A stretch of DNA of 64,000 bases from Suilimivivens sp964393865 (GCA_964393865.1 CAYMUW010000004.1:1-64000); one strand, 5' to 3'. Positions 16,683-26,403 are shown, counted from the first letter of the stretch. Numbers and translations: made by a program. Notes: generated from the sequence alone by a model not told the origin.

Positions 16683-18680
16683 CTATTTCTGCTGCCTGCG
16701 GAACTGAACCGGCGTCATTCCATAGGCCTTTTTAAACAGCCTGTTGAAATGCTCTACCGTTTCGTATCCTACGGCGGCAGCAATACTTTCCACCGTTTGA
16801 TTGCTTTCCTTCAGCATTGCCCTCGCCTTTTTCATTCTTGCCTTTTTGACGGTCTCCTGAAAGGTAATCCCTGTATGCTCCTTAATATATTTGGAGAGAT
16901 AAGGCGGGGAAAGGTGAAAATTCTCAGCCAGGGTTTCCAGTGTTACATCCTTATAATGATTTTGAATATAACAAATAATGTCCACCATCCGCTCTTCCCG
17001 GCTTTCCGTAATGTTCTCGCTCTGCACCAGCTTGTTTCCTGCAGACACCAGCGCCGCAATGGAGCTCTTAATAATATCTTCGTCAACACCTACGCCCCAG
17101 TACATTTTTCCCTTACAGATAATACCTACATAGGCGGCGGCTCTGGAGGAGGAACCCCTGGAAACCGCATGTTCCTCATACACGGAAAGCTCGTAGCTGA
17201 TGCCGAAATACAGCTTTATGGCATTGCTGACCGCATCCAGACGGCCGTTTCCCGAAGCGGTCAATAACCTCCTCTCCTTATCCTGCTCAATGCTTACCTC
17301 AGCCTCAATCCCGTTTTCCACCTGCTTAAAATGACATTCAGGTATGTCAAAGCGTTCTCTCTGATTGATATAATGATCCTCAAAAATGCGGTAAATATCC
17401 TCCGGCGCAAGCTCCTTGTGCATCTGATCGGAAATTCCCTTCATCAGATAGCCTACCTCTTCCTTCATGCGGTCAGGAAGCGCCATACCGAAATTCTGCT
17501 TTAACACAAAGGCAATTCCACCCTTGCCGGACTGACTGTTAATGCGAATCACGTCAGACTCGTACTCTCTGCCAAGATCCTGCGGGTCAATGGGCAGGTA
17601 AGGCACATCCCACCGTCCGCCGCTTTTGCCTTCCTTCCACCATGCCATACCCTTGGAGATAGCGTCCTGATGGGAGCCGGAAAAGGCGGTAAATACCAAA
17701 TCTCCCGCATAAGGCGTCCGCTCATACACCCTCATGCCGGTAAGCAGCTCATAGGTTTCCCTGATCTTGTTAATATGAGAAAAATCCAACCCCGGATCTA
17801 CTCCGTGGCATACCAGATTCATTGCCAGCGTTACAATATCCACATTTCCGGTTCTTTCCCCGTTTCCAAACAAGGTTCCTTCCACACGGTCGGCTCCTGC
17901 CAGCACGCCAAATTCCGCATCGCTGACGCCGCAGCCCCTGTCATTATGGGGATGAACGCTTAAAACCACCGCATCCCTGTACTTCAAATGCTTATGAATG
18001 TACTCCACCTGACAGGCAAATACATGAGGCATGGCAATCTGAACCGTAGTGGGAATATTAATAATTGCTTTATGCTCCTTATCCGGCTGCCACACATCAA
18101 GCACCGCATTGCAGACCTCCACCGCATAGTCAACCTCTGTTCCCGGAAAGCTTTCGGGACTGTATTCAAAGATAAAATTGCCCTCGGTTTCCTCTGCAAT
18201 CTCCTTTAAAAGCTTTGCCCCGTCCACTGCCAGCTGTTTGATCTCCTCCCTGGACTTTCGAAATACCTGCTCCCTCTGTGCCACAGATGTGGAATTGTAA
18301 AGATGCACCACCGCTGCCGGTGCGCCCTCTATTGCCTCAAAGGTCTTTCGTATAATGTGATCTCTTGCCTGTGTAAGCACCTGAATGGTCACATCCTCCG
18401 GTATCATATTTCTCTCGATCAAAGCACGGACAAACTGGTACTCTGTATCGGAAGCTGCCGGAAAGCCCACCTCTATTTCCTTAAAACCGATTTCCACCAG
18501 CATCCGGAAAAACTCCAGCTTTTCCTCCAGACTCATAGGCTCAATCAGGGCCTGATTACCGTCTCTTAAATCCACGCTGCACCAGACAGGCGGCGTGCTG
18601 ATCATATCCTTTTTCACCCAGTCATAGGTTACCTCCGGCGGCATAAAATATGCCCTTCCATACTTTTTCGCTGCATCCAT
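16683..18680 (-). CDS. leuA: 2-isopropylmalate synthase fused to an AraC-type DNA-binding domain
   Basis: 665 residues. The N-terminal TIM-barrel contains the metal-site DLRDGNQ and HPHNDRG and the GNGERTGNVDIV loop; it condenses acetyl-CoA with 2-ketoisovalerate for leucine synthesis. A LeuA C-terminal allosteric domain follows (about 430-555). Residues about 565-665 are a complete AraC/XylS double helix-turn-helix (VTLETLAENFHLSPPYLSKY, then TVESIAAAVGYETVEHFNRL, ending GMTPVQFRRQ). Ordinary LeuA lacks this. The start ATG 18680 is set by GGAGGAG; the longer open frame runs through a repeat. A CUC T-box leader controls the gene. The domain is in frame with no break, so the fusion is real in this assembly. 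Confidence 0.93.
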   Translation of the reverse strand: MDAAKKYGRAYFMPPEVTYDWVKKDMISTPPVWCSVDLRDGNQALIEPMSLEEKLEFFRMLVEIGFKEIEVGFPAASDTEYQFVRALIERNMIPEDVTIQVLTQARDHIIRKTFEAIEGAPAAVVHLYNSTSVAQREQVFRKSREEIKQLAVDGAKLLKEIAEETEGNFIFEYSPESFPGTEVDYAVEVCNAVLDVWQPDKEHKAIINIPTTVQIAMPHVFACQVEYIHKHLKYRDAVVLSVHPHNDRGCGVSDAEFGVLAGADRVEGTLFGNGERTGNVDIVTLAMNLVCHGVDPGLDFSHINKIRETYELLTGMRVYERTPYAGDLVFTAFSGSHQDAISKGMAWWKEGKSGGRWDVPYLPIDPQDLGREYESDVIRINSQSGKGGIAFVLKQNFGMALPDRMKEEVGYLMKGISDQMHKELAPEDIYRIFEDHYINQRERFDIPECHFKQVENGIEAEVSIEQDKERRLLTASGNGRLDAVSNAIKLYFGISYELSVYEEHAVSRGSSSRAAAYVGIICKGKMYWGVGVDEDIIKSSIAALVSAGNKLVQSENITESREERMVDIICYIQNHYKDVTLETLAENFHLSPPYLSKYIKEHTGITFQETVKKARMKKARAMLKESNQTVESIAAAVGYETVEHFNRLFKKAYGMTPVQFRRQQK

Positions 18681-18750
18681 TTTCTTCTCCTCCATTTCAA
18701 ACTGTCTTCCCGCACCTTCACACATCAGTGCATCAGGGGCTTTTCCATGA

Positions 18751-18852
18751 AACCAGACGAAACACGCTTTGCGAGTTTCGCTGGTTATCGCGGCAGTCGC
18801 TGAGTGAACATGCAAGCATGTTCGTTCAGCTCGTTGCTCGCGTAAACAAAAA
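18751..18852 (-). repeat. 102-bp two-hairpin dispersed repeat, copy 2
   Basis: Nearly identical to copy 1 (3 differences). It lies between the T-box terminator and the leuA ribosome site, in the same orientation relative to its gene as the other copies. It overlaps the terminator T-run at its far end. Confidence 0.9.
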
Positions 18853-19112
18853 CGCCTCTATAAACACCACAGGTTTATAGAGACGCAAATTCTTACGCGG
18901 TACCACTCTATTTCATGACACAAGTGTCATGCACTCATCAGCACTATCATGCCTTTCCCATTCTACGGCGGGATTATCCGTCTGAGCCTACACAATCGCT
19001 TTGGATCTTCGGTCAGCTGCTCAAAGGCGAGTTCACTGTCAGCTTCTGACTGCCTTGCACCTGCCGGCAGTTCTCTGTTTCCTCACTTTCAGCTACTACT
19101 CCTTTTCATCGC
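18848..19112 (-). promoter_or_regulatory. leucine T-box leader of leuA
   Basis: On the minus strand: stem I with AGTAGTAGCTG, AGAGAA and GCAAGGCAG elements. A specifier region GTGAACTCGCCTTTGAG carries the specifier CTC (19029-19031, Leu). The T-box is GAGTGGTACCGCG (18896-18908), whose TGGT fits a tRNA ending ACCA. A terminator (CGTCTCTATAAAC/GTTTATAGAGGCG, then TTTTTGTTT) follows at 18848-18885. Uncharged tRNA-Leu should allow read-through into leuA. Boundaries are approximate. Confidence 0.9.
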
Positions 19113-19165
19113 ATTTGTGACTATGTTGGTCAATTCCAACATTCTATTCAGTTTTGATGCTCTAA

Positions 19166-19194
19166 ATCTTATCATAGCATTTTCCGCCAGGCAA
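19166..19194 (-). promoter_or_regulatory. promoter of the leuA T-box transcript
   Basis: TTGCCT (19189-19194) and TAAGAT (19166-19171) lie on the minus strand with a 17-base spacer. Confidence 0.65.
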
Positions 19195-19226
19195 GGTACG
19201 AATTTAATCAATTTGATTGATTTATT

Positions 19227-19711
19227 TTAATATAGTCTAATCCACTGGGCAGATTTACAGAAATATTCTCTCCAGAAAACCATATCATGGCTTCCGGGGC
19301 TTTCCAGATAGCAGTGCTTCACCGCATGTTCTGTAAGGGAACGATGAAATTGGCGGTTTTCCTCCAAAAGAAAGTCCTCTGTGCCGCATGCCATGTATAT
19401 TTCCGGCAGCTCTAGCTTATTTTCCTGTAATTTTTCTACCAGCCTTTCCGGATTATTGACGCTCATAAGCACCTGCTCCGGTCTGCCAAAGCACCTGGAA
19501 TAATAATCATAATTTGCCACATTATTACCTTCGCCCTCTCTCATGCCTGAAACCTCATGCGTAATCAGTGCGGAGGACAGCGCCACAATTTTCCCGAAGG
19601 TCTCAGGGTAAGTCAGTCCCGTATGCAGTGCACCAAAACCTCCCATGGAAACCCCTGCCACAAAGGTATCCTCTCTGGTAAGCGCCAGATGAATTGCATC
19701 TGCCGTAGAAC
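19227..19711 (-). pseudogene. esterase (alpha/beta hydrolase) remnant, N-terminus lost
   Basis: The C-terminal two thirds of an esterase of the acetyl-xylan/tributyrin esterase type: nucleophile elbow GVSMGGFGAL, a helical cap region, DFLLEENRQFHRSL, and the catalytic His in SPGSHDMVFW. The N-terminal strands and oxyanion region are missing. The frame continues without a stop into the HAMP region of a chemoreceptor, with the seam near NNSSCSTAD (about 19710). A deletion between two same-strand genes is inferred. Confidence 0.8.
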
Positions 19712-20885
19712 ATGAACTGTTGTTCATCACGCCGGCTGTCTGCTGAAGCAGGCTGCTCTTCTCCTTCAATTCAACAACCACACCGTAAATTGCTTCCGCC
19801 AGTTCCTTGGTTGCGTCTGCAATCATACCCACCTCATCTTTTCTGCTGCAATACACATCAAGCTTCTGCTTTTTTGTCAAATCCAGTCTTCCAAGTTCCT
19901 GAATGATTTTTGCTTCCCTGCTGATATCACGGGAAAGTAATACCACACACCCAAATTGCCAAAGATGCCGCTATCAAAACAACAACGCACAAGATTCCAA
20001 GAATTCCTGTTAATTTCTGAACCGGAGCAAACGCAATATCCCGATCTGTCAAAACTACAAATACCCAGTCTCTTTCCTGCATATAATTCATTACCACAAT
20101 CTTGTTTCTGCCGCTTACGGCATCGGTAAACTCAAATGCTTCCGGGCTATCCGCCATCCCCTTAGCCAGCTGAATCATTTGCAGTACATTCTGATCCTCA
20201 ATCGGAGTTCCTATCATCTCATCCTCCTTACAAAAGATATATGTTCCCGCAGCAGCATCCAGCAGCATGTATTCACTTCCTTCTTCCTTCCCTGACAGGC
20301 TGTTTAAGGTATCACAAGCCCTTGCGCATAAATTGATGCTCCTACATATCCTACCGCATTTCCACCTTTGTCTTTCACCGGATAGTACATGGAGATAACC
20401 TGCATTCCCGTTGCCTTAGATGCCATAATTCCGGTATTATACCTTCCCTTGGAAAGCTCATCCTGAAGCTGCGTAAGCGCTTCTCCCTCTCTCAGCGTAA
20501 CTCCAATAACACCCTGCACATGAGAAGCAATTACTGTAGAGCCCCAGTCCAATGCATAGATATTCTCCAAATTATCACCCGTCTCTGCATAAGCATCCGT
20601 ATATTCCTGAAGAACAGCTACACCCGATGCGTTCTCCGTATTCTTAAGTACGCTTGCCATCTCCGGCGCCTGAGCATAACTGATTAAATAGCTTTCCGCT
20701 TTATCCACATAATTTTTTACAATCTGTGCCTGTGTTTCTACAGAATGATTCATCTGCTGTACTATGGAGTTCTCCATCACCCTGGTCATTTGGGTATTGG
20801 TAGAAAACCACAATACAAACAGACCAATTACCAGTATGACAATTGAAATCAGGCTGATTTTTACGGCTAACTTTACATTCTTCAT
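19712..20885 (-). pseudogene. methyl-accepting chemotaxis protein remnant, two frameshifts and truncation
   Basis: The 5' part of a chemoreceptor: start MKNVKLAVKISLISIVI with a first membrane segment, a double-CACHE-like sensor domain (YVDKAESYLISYAQAPEM; MISMYYPVKDKGGNAVGYV-like region), a second membrane segment near 19960, and a HAMP start (ISREAKIIQELGRLDL). The frame shifts near 20310 and again near 19940, and the coding sequence ends in the esterase fragment. No signalling tip remains. An 18-bp perfect palindrome sits at its promoter. Confidence 0.85.
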
Positions 20886-20945
20886 ATTTTCCCCTTTCTT
20901 TTCCGGTATCCCTTTCGCTTTCCTGTTGCTAACCAAAACCGTTTT

Positions 20946-20963
20946 ATGTAAAACGTTTTACAT
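20946..20963. promoter_or_regulatory. 18-bp perfect palindrome, LacI-family operator type
   Basis: ATGTAAAACGTTTTACAT with a central CG, the usual symmetry of LacI-family operators. It lies downstream of a TTGACA on the minus strand, 60 bases before the decayed chemoreceptor start. Its regulator is unknown; the LacI-type gene at 4559-5572 is one candidate. Confidence 0.5.
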
Positions 20964-21075
20964 TCGCTTTTTTACATTTCTTACATGTTAATTGTCAAAT
21001 AACAAGTACAAAATAGTGTAACATTTTAATAAATTGACATCACATAGGGAAACTGCTAACATATTATTTATGTAG

Positions 21076-21792
21076 AATTTCTCCGCAGCAGTCTCCAAGG
21101 CAGTTGCCTGGGTAATTCAGCTTGCACCCTTCGGTATCATGGGACTGGTATACAGCTCCGTAAGCGAGTATGGCATTCAAATTTTCAAAGATTACGGAAA
21201 GCTGCTGCTCTTACTGGTAGGCTGCATGTTGATAGTTGCACTTGTCATTGATCCTCTGCTTGCCTCCATCTGCTTAAAGAGAAACGCTTATCCGCTTGTG
21301 TTCAGATGTTTAAAGGAATCCGGTATTACCGCTTTCTTTACCAGAAGCTCCGCAGCAAACATTCCGGTTAACATGGCATTGTGCGAAAAGCTTGGACTGG
21401 ATCGGGAATACTATTCTGTTTCCATTCCTCTTGGCGCTACCATCAACATGGATGGAGCAGCAATTACCATCACGATTATGTCACTGGCTGCTGCTTTTTC
21501 ACAGGGAATACAGGTCAATATCTTTCTGGCAATTATTTTAAGCTTTGTGGCTACACTGGGCGCTTGCGGTGCTTCCAGCGTTGCAGGCGGATCTCTTCTT
21601 TTAATTCCTATGGCCTGCTCTTTACTGGGCGTTCCTCAGGATACTGCCATGCAGGTGGTTGGTGCAGGCTTTATTATCGGCGTAGTACAAGATTCTCTGG
21701 AAACCGCAATCAATTCTTCCGGTGACGTATTATTTACCGCCACCGCAGAATTTCGTAAGTGGATGAAGGAAGGAAAAGAAGTCAAATTTTAA
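21076..21792 (+). pseudogene. sstT: serine/threonine:Na+ symporter remnant (SstT C-terminal half)
   Basis: The frame opens after TAG at 21073 and reads NFSAAVSKAVAWVIQLAPFG, the middle of a DAACS-family carrier, through to its C-terminus. The conserved transport core is present: SSAANIPVNM, GATINMDGAAITI, and the late helical hairpin ASSVAGGSLLLIP. About half of the roughly 400-residue protein, including the first five or six helices, is absent and no ribosome site precedes the first ATG. It lies next to the chemoreceptor/esterase remnants, so the whole 19.2-21.8 kb segment looks like deletion debris. Confidence 0.8.
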
Positions 21793-21818
21793 TCTTCAAA
21801 ACAAGGAGGACATAAAAT

Positions 21819-22967
21819 ATGATTACAGACGATATTCTCTATGTCGGCGTAAACGACAGGGATATTGACCTTTTTGAAGGTCAATACATTGTCCCCAACG
21901 GTATGGCATATAATGCCTACGTTATTATGGATGACAAAATTGCGATTATGGACACCGTTGATATACGGAAGAAAGATGATTACCTTGCCAATCTGGACAA
22001 GGCCCTAAACGGCAGAACTCCCGATTATCTGATTGTTTCCCATGTTGAGCCTGACCATGCCTCCAGCCTTGGAGCTTTTCTTGACAAATATCCCTCTGCT
22101 CAGCTTGTGGGTAATGCCAAAACCTTTCAGATGCTTGCTTTATACTTTGATTTCAATACCGAACAGACACTTACCGTTAAGGAAGGCGATGTCCTTTCTC
22201 TTGGAAAGCATGAATTGCATTTTGTAATGGCTCCCATGGTTCACTGGCCGGAAGTTATGCTCACCTACGACAGCCATGACAAGGTATTGTTCAGTGCGGA
22301 TGCCTTTGGAAAATTTGGCACGCTGGACGCAGACGAGGATTGGACCGGTGAAGCCAGAAGATATTATTTTAACATTGTGGGAAAATTCGGCATTCCGGTT
22401 CAGACTGTTCTCAAAAAGGCTGGCGCTTTGGACATTCAGATTATCTGCCCGCTGCACGGCCCTGTTTTAAAGGAAAATCTGGGCTATTACCTTGATAAAT
22501 ATAATATATGGAGCAGTTATGCACCGGAGTCAGAAGGGGTGTTTATCGCCTATGCATCTCTTCACGGCAATACCGCTGCCGCCGCCAAAAAACTGCAGGA
22601 AATTCTTATTCAGAAGGGCTGTCCCAAGGTCATTATCGCCGATCTTGCCAGAGATGACACAGCAAAGGCTTTAGAGAATGCTTTCCGCTATGGCAAAATT
22701 GTCTTGGCGGCCTCCTCCTACAATGCCGGTGTCATGCCCTTTATGGAAGATTTCCTTAATCATTTAAAGGGAAAAAGCTATCAAAACAGAACCGTTGCCC
22801 TGATCGAAAACGGCTCCTGGGCTCCCTCTGCCAACAAAGCTATGACGGAAATCCTTTCTCAGATGAAGAACATTACTATTTCGGATCATGCCGTCACCAT
22901 CCGCGGAGCCTTAAAGGCGGCAGATATTGATGCACTGGAACATCTGGCGAATGAACTGCTTAAATAG
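21819..22967 (+). CDS. fprA: FprA family A-type flavoprotein (flavodiiron protein)
   Basis: 382 residues. The N-terminal metallo-beta-lactamase-like diiron domain has H75-x-E77-x-D79-H80 in SHVEPDHASS, then MVHWPEVM, SADAFG and CPLHGPV. The C-terminal flavodoxin domain starts near FIAYASLHGNTAAAA (FMN site). It reduces O2 or NO to water or N2O in anaerobes, in the cytosol. AAGGAGG gives a strong start. There is no fused rubredoxin. A strong terminator follows at 23015, so the gene is intact although its upstream neighbour is debris. Confidence 0.93.
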   Translation: MITDDILYVGVNDRDIDLFEGQYIVPNGMAYNAYVIMDDKIAIMDTVDIRKKDDYLANLDKALNGRTPDYLIVSHVEPDHASSLGAFLDKYPSAQLVGNAKTFQMLALYFDFNTEQTLTVKEGDVLSLGKHELHFVMAPMVHWPEVMLTYDSHDKVLFSADAFGKFGTLDADEDWTGEARRYYFNIVGKFGIPVQTVLKKAGALDIQIICPLHGPVLKENLGYYLDKYNIWSSYAPESEGVFIAYASLHGNTAAAAKKLQEILIQKGCPKVIIADLARDDTAKALENAFRYGKIVLAASSYNAGVMPFMEDFLNHLKGKSYQNRTVALIENGSWAPSANKAMTEILSQMKNITISDHAVTIRGALKAADIDALEHLANELLK

Positions 22968-23014
22968 GCGCTTTTTAACAAATGTAAGAGCATACTTTAA
23001 CTGCCAAATATATA

Positions 23015-23065
23015 AAACCAGACTCCCCGACGCTTACGGATACGTCAGGGAGTCCGGTTTATTTT
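23015..23065 (+). terminator. terminator after fprA
   Basis: An 18-bp stem (23015-23032 with 23043-23060, two mismatches) and a 10-base loop, then ATTTT. Confidence 0.85.
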
Positions 23066-23094
23066 GGGACTGTTGATTCTTTAAAGTAAGTAAC

Positions 23095-23472
23095 TTAATT
23101 AAAAAGCTCATTCTTTTCTTCTACAGAGAAGATACCCGGAAAATGTGCATGAAAACTTTCAAATACCTTTTGGCAGTCATATTCCGGTGCAAATTCCTCT
23201 GCTGTTTCACAAATCGGTATGATCCTGTCCGGCTTTTCTTCCAACTCCTCAGCTATCTCCTCCGGTGTTTTGTTCTTTGCCAGCTTTTTGCAGACCTGTC
23301 TAATGAGTATGTTCATTTTCCCTTCAATCTTACCTTCTATTTTACCATCATGCTTGGCATAGTACAGCTCTTCCCACCTCTGCATATATCTGACTTCCTT
23401 CCTCTCCAGTGTCCTGATCCTTCTTATATTCTCATGGATTGTTTTAATCCTCTTGTTTTCTGTCCTGTTTAT
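23095..23472 (-). pseudogene. Rpn/PD-(D/E)XK protein, C-terminal fragment
   Basis: The frame opens after a TAA near 23473. It carries only the charged C-terminal tail of the family: RWEELYYAKHDGKIEGKIEG, then KNKTPEEIAEELEEKP. The nuclease domain is absent and no start with a ribosome site is seen. The first part reads NIRRIRTLERKEVRYMQRW, typical of the segment after the nuclease core. Probably a remnant of a recombination-promoting nuclease. Confidence 0.65.
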
Positions 23473-23888
23473 TTATCATTGTTGGATTTAAAAGCAGGAT
23501 TTCAAAAAATGAGAATAGACATGTTCTGTAAGACGCAGCAATGCTGCCAGGTAAGCTTTCGCTTATAGAAATCATATGCTTTGTATTTAGCATAACACAA
23601 TATAGTTAATATTACAACGTTTTTCATTCGTTTTTTAGTTTTATTATTCGATTTTTGTTGAAATATATCCATAGGTCTGTTATAGTTTATTTATTGTAAT
23701 AACGATTCTGACTGCTCACATTGCAATGCTTAAATTCGTATAAAATATATTCATAACGGTAGTTCGCCAAATTTTCATTTATAATTGTAAAAATATTAAA
23801 ATTCAAACGGAAAAAGATTGATTATGATATAATAGGAATAGGTGAAGTTTCTATTTAAATATTTCCATGTCCTGAAAGGAGTTACTAT
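23473..23888. other. AT-rich gene-free stretch
   Basis: About 415 bases between the Rpn fragment and the intact Rpn gene. No supported gene, RNA or repeat is seen. A TATAAT at 23829-23834 may be the -10 of the downstream gene, without a good -35. Confidence 0.5.
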
Positions 23889-24737
23889 TTGAAGATAATT
23901 TCACCAAAGTTTGATGATTGCGGTAAAGAAATTTTTAGAAATGAATTGGTTCGTAAACACTTTGTCAGTGACTTTCTGCAAATTCCAATTCAGCAAATAC
24001 ATTCCGTGCGTCTGGTAAACACTTTTTTACGAAAAAGGTATCGAAAACAAAAGCTGGAAATTTTGGATATTCTCATAGAATTGAATGATAATGCCCTAAT
24101 TAATACTGAACTTCAATTAACATCCTCAAAATTCTGGGATAAACGACAAATATTCTATCTTTCAAAGCTTTATATTTCGGAATTAAATATGGGAGACAAT
24201 TATTCCAAACTAAAACGATGTGTATGCATCAGCATACTGGATTACAACTTTTCAGACCGCAAAGAATATCACACTGTTTACAAGCTGTATGATTCCAGTG
24301 ACAATCTGTTTTCTGATACCATCGAAATACATATTTTAGAATTGCAAAAAGCATTAACCGGGAAAGAGCCCTTGAATGATTGGATACGCTTGTTTAATGC
24401 GGAAAGCGAGGAGGATTTGGACATGATAAAAGCCAAAAATATCGGAATTTTAGAAGCCATTAAGGAAGTAAAGCTTTATAATTTAAGTCATATGCTTCGT
24501 GCCCGCCACGAAGCACACCTAAAATACGTCCGGGACCGGCATGCCCGGGATGAATATGTCCGCGATGAGGGACTTTCTGAAGGGCTTGAACGTGGTCGAG
24601 AACAAGGTATCAAAATTTTAGTTGAGACTCTTCTGGAAGAAGGAAACACTGAGGAGCAAATTGTAAACAAACTAATGCAAAAATTGGGCTTATCGGAAGA
24701 AACTGCAGTGCAAAAATACACTCATATGTACAAATAG
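23889..24737 (+). CDS. Rpn family PD-(D/E)XK nuclease / putative transposase
   Basis: 282 residues. The catalytic core fits ILDILIELNDNALINTELQL (D, then ExQ in place of ExK, usual in this family). A C-terminal charged region contains EGLSEGLERGREQGI and a helical end KLGLSEETAVQKY. Family members cut DNA and promote recombination; several behave as mobile genes. Start TTG 23889 is chosen because GAAAGGAG precedes it by eight bases and no suitable ATG lies nearby. It is very AT-rich compared with its neighbours, a hint of transfer. Confidence 0.8.
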   Translation: MKIISPKFDDCGKEIFRNELVRKHFVSDFLQIPIQQIHSVRLVNTFLRKRYRKQKLEILDILIELNDNALINTELQLTSSKFWDKRQIFYLSKLYISELNMGDNYSKLKRCVCISILDYNFSDRKEYHTVYKLYDSSDNLFSDTIEIHILELQKALTGKEPLNDWIRLFNAESEEDLDMIKAKNIGILEAIKEVKLYNLSHMLRARHEAHLKYVRDRHARDEYVRDEGLSEGLERGREQGIKILVETLLEEGNTEEQIVNKLMQKLGLSEETAVQKYTHMYK

Positions 24738-24800
24738 AAAGCACAAGCTCGGCAGCCCCTAACCCCTTCTATTGCGAATCAATACCATTCTATCCCTAAA

Positions 24801-24835
24801 ATGCTTCTAACCCATTTCTGAGCAGAAGCATCTTT
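24801..24835 (+). terminator. weak terminator after the Rpn gene
   Basis: ATGCTTCT / AGAAGCAT with a 15-base loop, then CTTTAATCT. Confidence 0.4.
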
Positions 24836-25002
24836 AATCTAATAGATGTCCATTTCAATTCTGTTGATTAATTTCATTATATAAATTACGTAAATCATAT
24901 AATCTTTTTTCTATGTCTTTTAATGCTACCGATTTAAAAAAGGTGTCTGTTAAAACTATCGAACTGTTATCATATTTATTATACCCACATCCTGCCAAAA
25001 AA

Positions 25003-25779
25003 TCAGAGTACATAATTAAAAGCAAATATCACAATTCCCAGAAGAGCCAATATCACGCCGGTCACTCTGTTAAGCACCGCAGCCGATGCCTTATTGGCAA
25101 ATCTTGCCGCCACTCTCGCCCATAGAAGTGTAAAAATTACACACAGAATTAAAATCGTAATGTCCGGCGCTCCGCCTATGGTAAAATGCGAAACCGCTCC
25201 GGTCAAAGCAGTAAATGCCATAATAAACACACTGGTTCCCACCGCTGTCTTAAGCTCATACCCTAATACGCTGGTTAAAATGAGCAGCATCATCATTCCG
25301 CCTCCGGCGCCTACAAATCCACAGATAAAACCAATCAGGCAGCCAAATACTATAGATTGAATAATCCGCTTGCGGGGCGATACGGAATTCATAGCCTCGC
25401 GCGTAGTCATAACAGGCTTTACGATAAATTTGATTCCCAATAAAAATGTCATAACTACCGAAAAGCTTCCCATGGTGGCATTGGGCACCAGACTTGATAT
25501 ATAACTTCCTATTGTAGTGAAGGCAAGCACTGCTGCCATCATTACCAGACCGTTTTTGATATCAAGATTTTTATTTTTCCCATAGGTATATGCCGAAACC
25601 GCACTTGCAAGCACATCGGATGCAAGGGCAATTCCCACCGCCTGATAAGCGGGCATCCCTAAAAAAGTGATCAGCATGGGAGAGATGACCGCTGCGGCAC
25701 TCATTCCCGCAAAGCCAGTTCCAAGCCCTGCTCCCATCCCAGCAAAAAAGCAAACAATCAGTTCCATCAATAGTTTCAT
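25003..25779 (-). CDS. TauE/SafE family sulfite/sulfonate exporter-like membrane protein
   Basis: 258 residues from ATG 25779 (AGAGG ten bases upstream). About eight membrane segments in two repeats, each with the glycine-rich family motif: AGMGAGLGTGFAGMSAA near the N-terminus and CGFVGAGGGMMMLLIL in the second half. Members export sulfite, sulfoacetate or other organosulfur anions; the substrate here is unknown. It is an isolated gene with no sulfur genes beside it. Confidence 0.85.
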   Translation of the reverse strand: MKLLMELIVCFFAGMGAGLGTGFAGMSAAAVISPMLITFLGMPAYQAVGIALASDVLASAVSAYTYGKNKNLDIKNGLVMMAAVLAFTTIGSYISSLVPNATMGSFSVVMTFLLGIKFIVKPVMTTREAMNSVSPRKRIIQSIVFGCLIGFICGFVGAGGGMMMLLILTSVLGYELKTAVGTSVFIMAFTALTGAVSHFTIGGAPDITILILCVIFTLLWARVAARFANKASAAVLNRVTGVILALLGIVIFAFNYVL

Positions 25780-25981
25780 ATGCACCATGCCTCTTTCCAC
25801 GTTCTGAAATCAAAGAAAAATTTTACTCCTTTTTTCTTTAATAGAAAAGGCCTGCAAAAAAAGTTTAGAAATTATTTTTTTGTTTATATATTATTAATAA
25901 ATTGACATTCCAGATACTGTACTTCATACTGAAAAAGTAATATGCGTTTGAAAGCTTATTCTTACAAAGGGGGATTTTATA

Positions 25982-26362
25982 ATGGAATCGAATTATGATG
26001 CACTTGCTGTAACTATTGGAATTGGAATTTTCGCAGTATTCTTTATAATATTGCTTGCTATTAGTATATTGCTCCTTGTTTCCTACTGGAAAGTTTTAAA
26101 AAAAGCCGGCAAGCCCGGTTGGGCAGTTTTTATTCCTTTCTATTTTCAGTATTGCCTGTTTGATATTGCATTTGGAAGCGGCTGGCTGTTTCTACTTTGC
26201 TTTATTCCCTGCGTAAACGTTGTTTTGATAGTTATGTTTTGTTTCAAACTTGCCAGCGCATTCGGAAAACAAATTGAATTTGGTTTTGGACTTCTGTTCC
26301 TTAGCTTTATCTTTATACCCATACTTGCATTTGGCGATGCCGAATATTATGGTCCTGCATAA
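25982..26362 (+). CDS. DUF5684-type small membrane protein
   Basis: 126 residues with about four membrane segments and the family-like SYWKVLKKAGKPGWAVFIPFY between the first and second. Function unknown; such proteins are often near signal peptidases or sortases, but none is here. AAAGGGGG gives a clear start at 25982. A bidirectional terminator follows. Confidence 0.75.
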   Translation: MESNYDALAVTIGIGIFAVFFIILLAISILLLVSYWKVLKKAGKPGWAVFIPFYFQYCLFDIAFGSGWLFLLCFIPCVNVVLIVMFCFKLASAFGKQIEFGFGLLFLSFIFIPILAFGDAEYYGPA

Positions 26363-26403
26363 TCAACCGACTGTATTCAATCATAATGCTTATTATGTCA
26401 TAG

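Noticed and set aside
18681..18815. Longer leuA reading frame with 45 extra N-terminal residues
   Set aside because: The extension is translated from repeat copy 2 and lacks a ribosome site; GGAGGAG clearly sets the start at 18680. The same peptide appears upstream of the 45252-47096 gene only because repeat copy 3 lies there.
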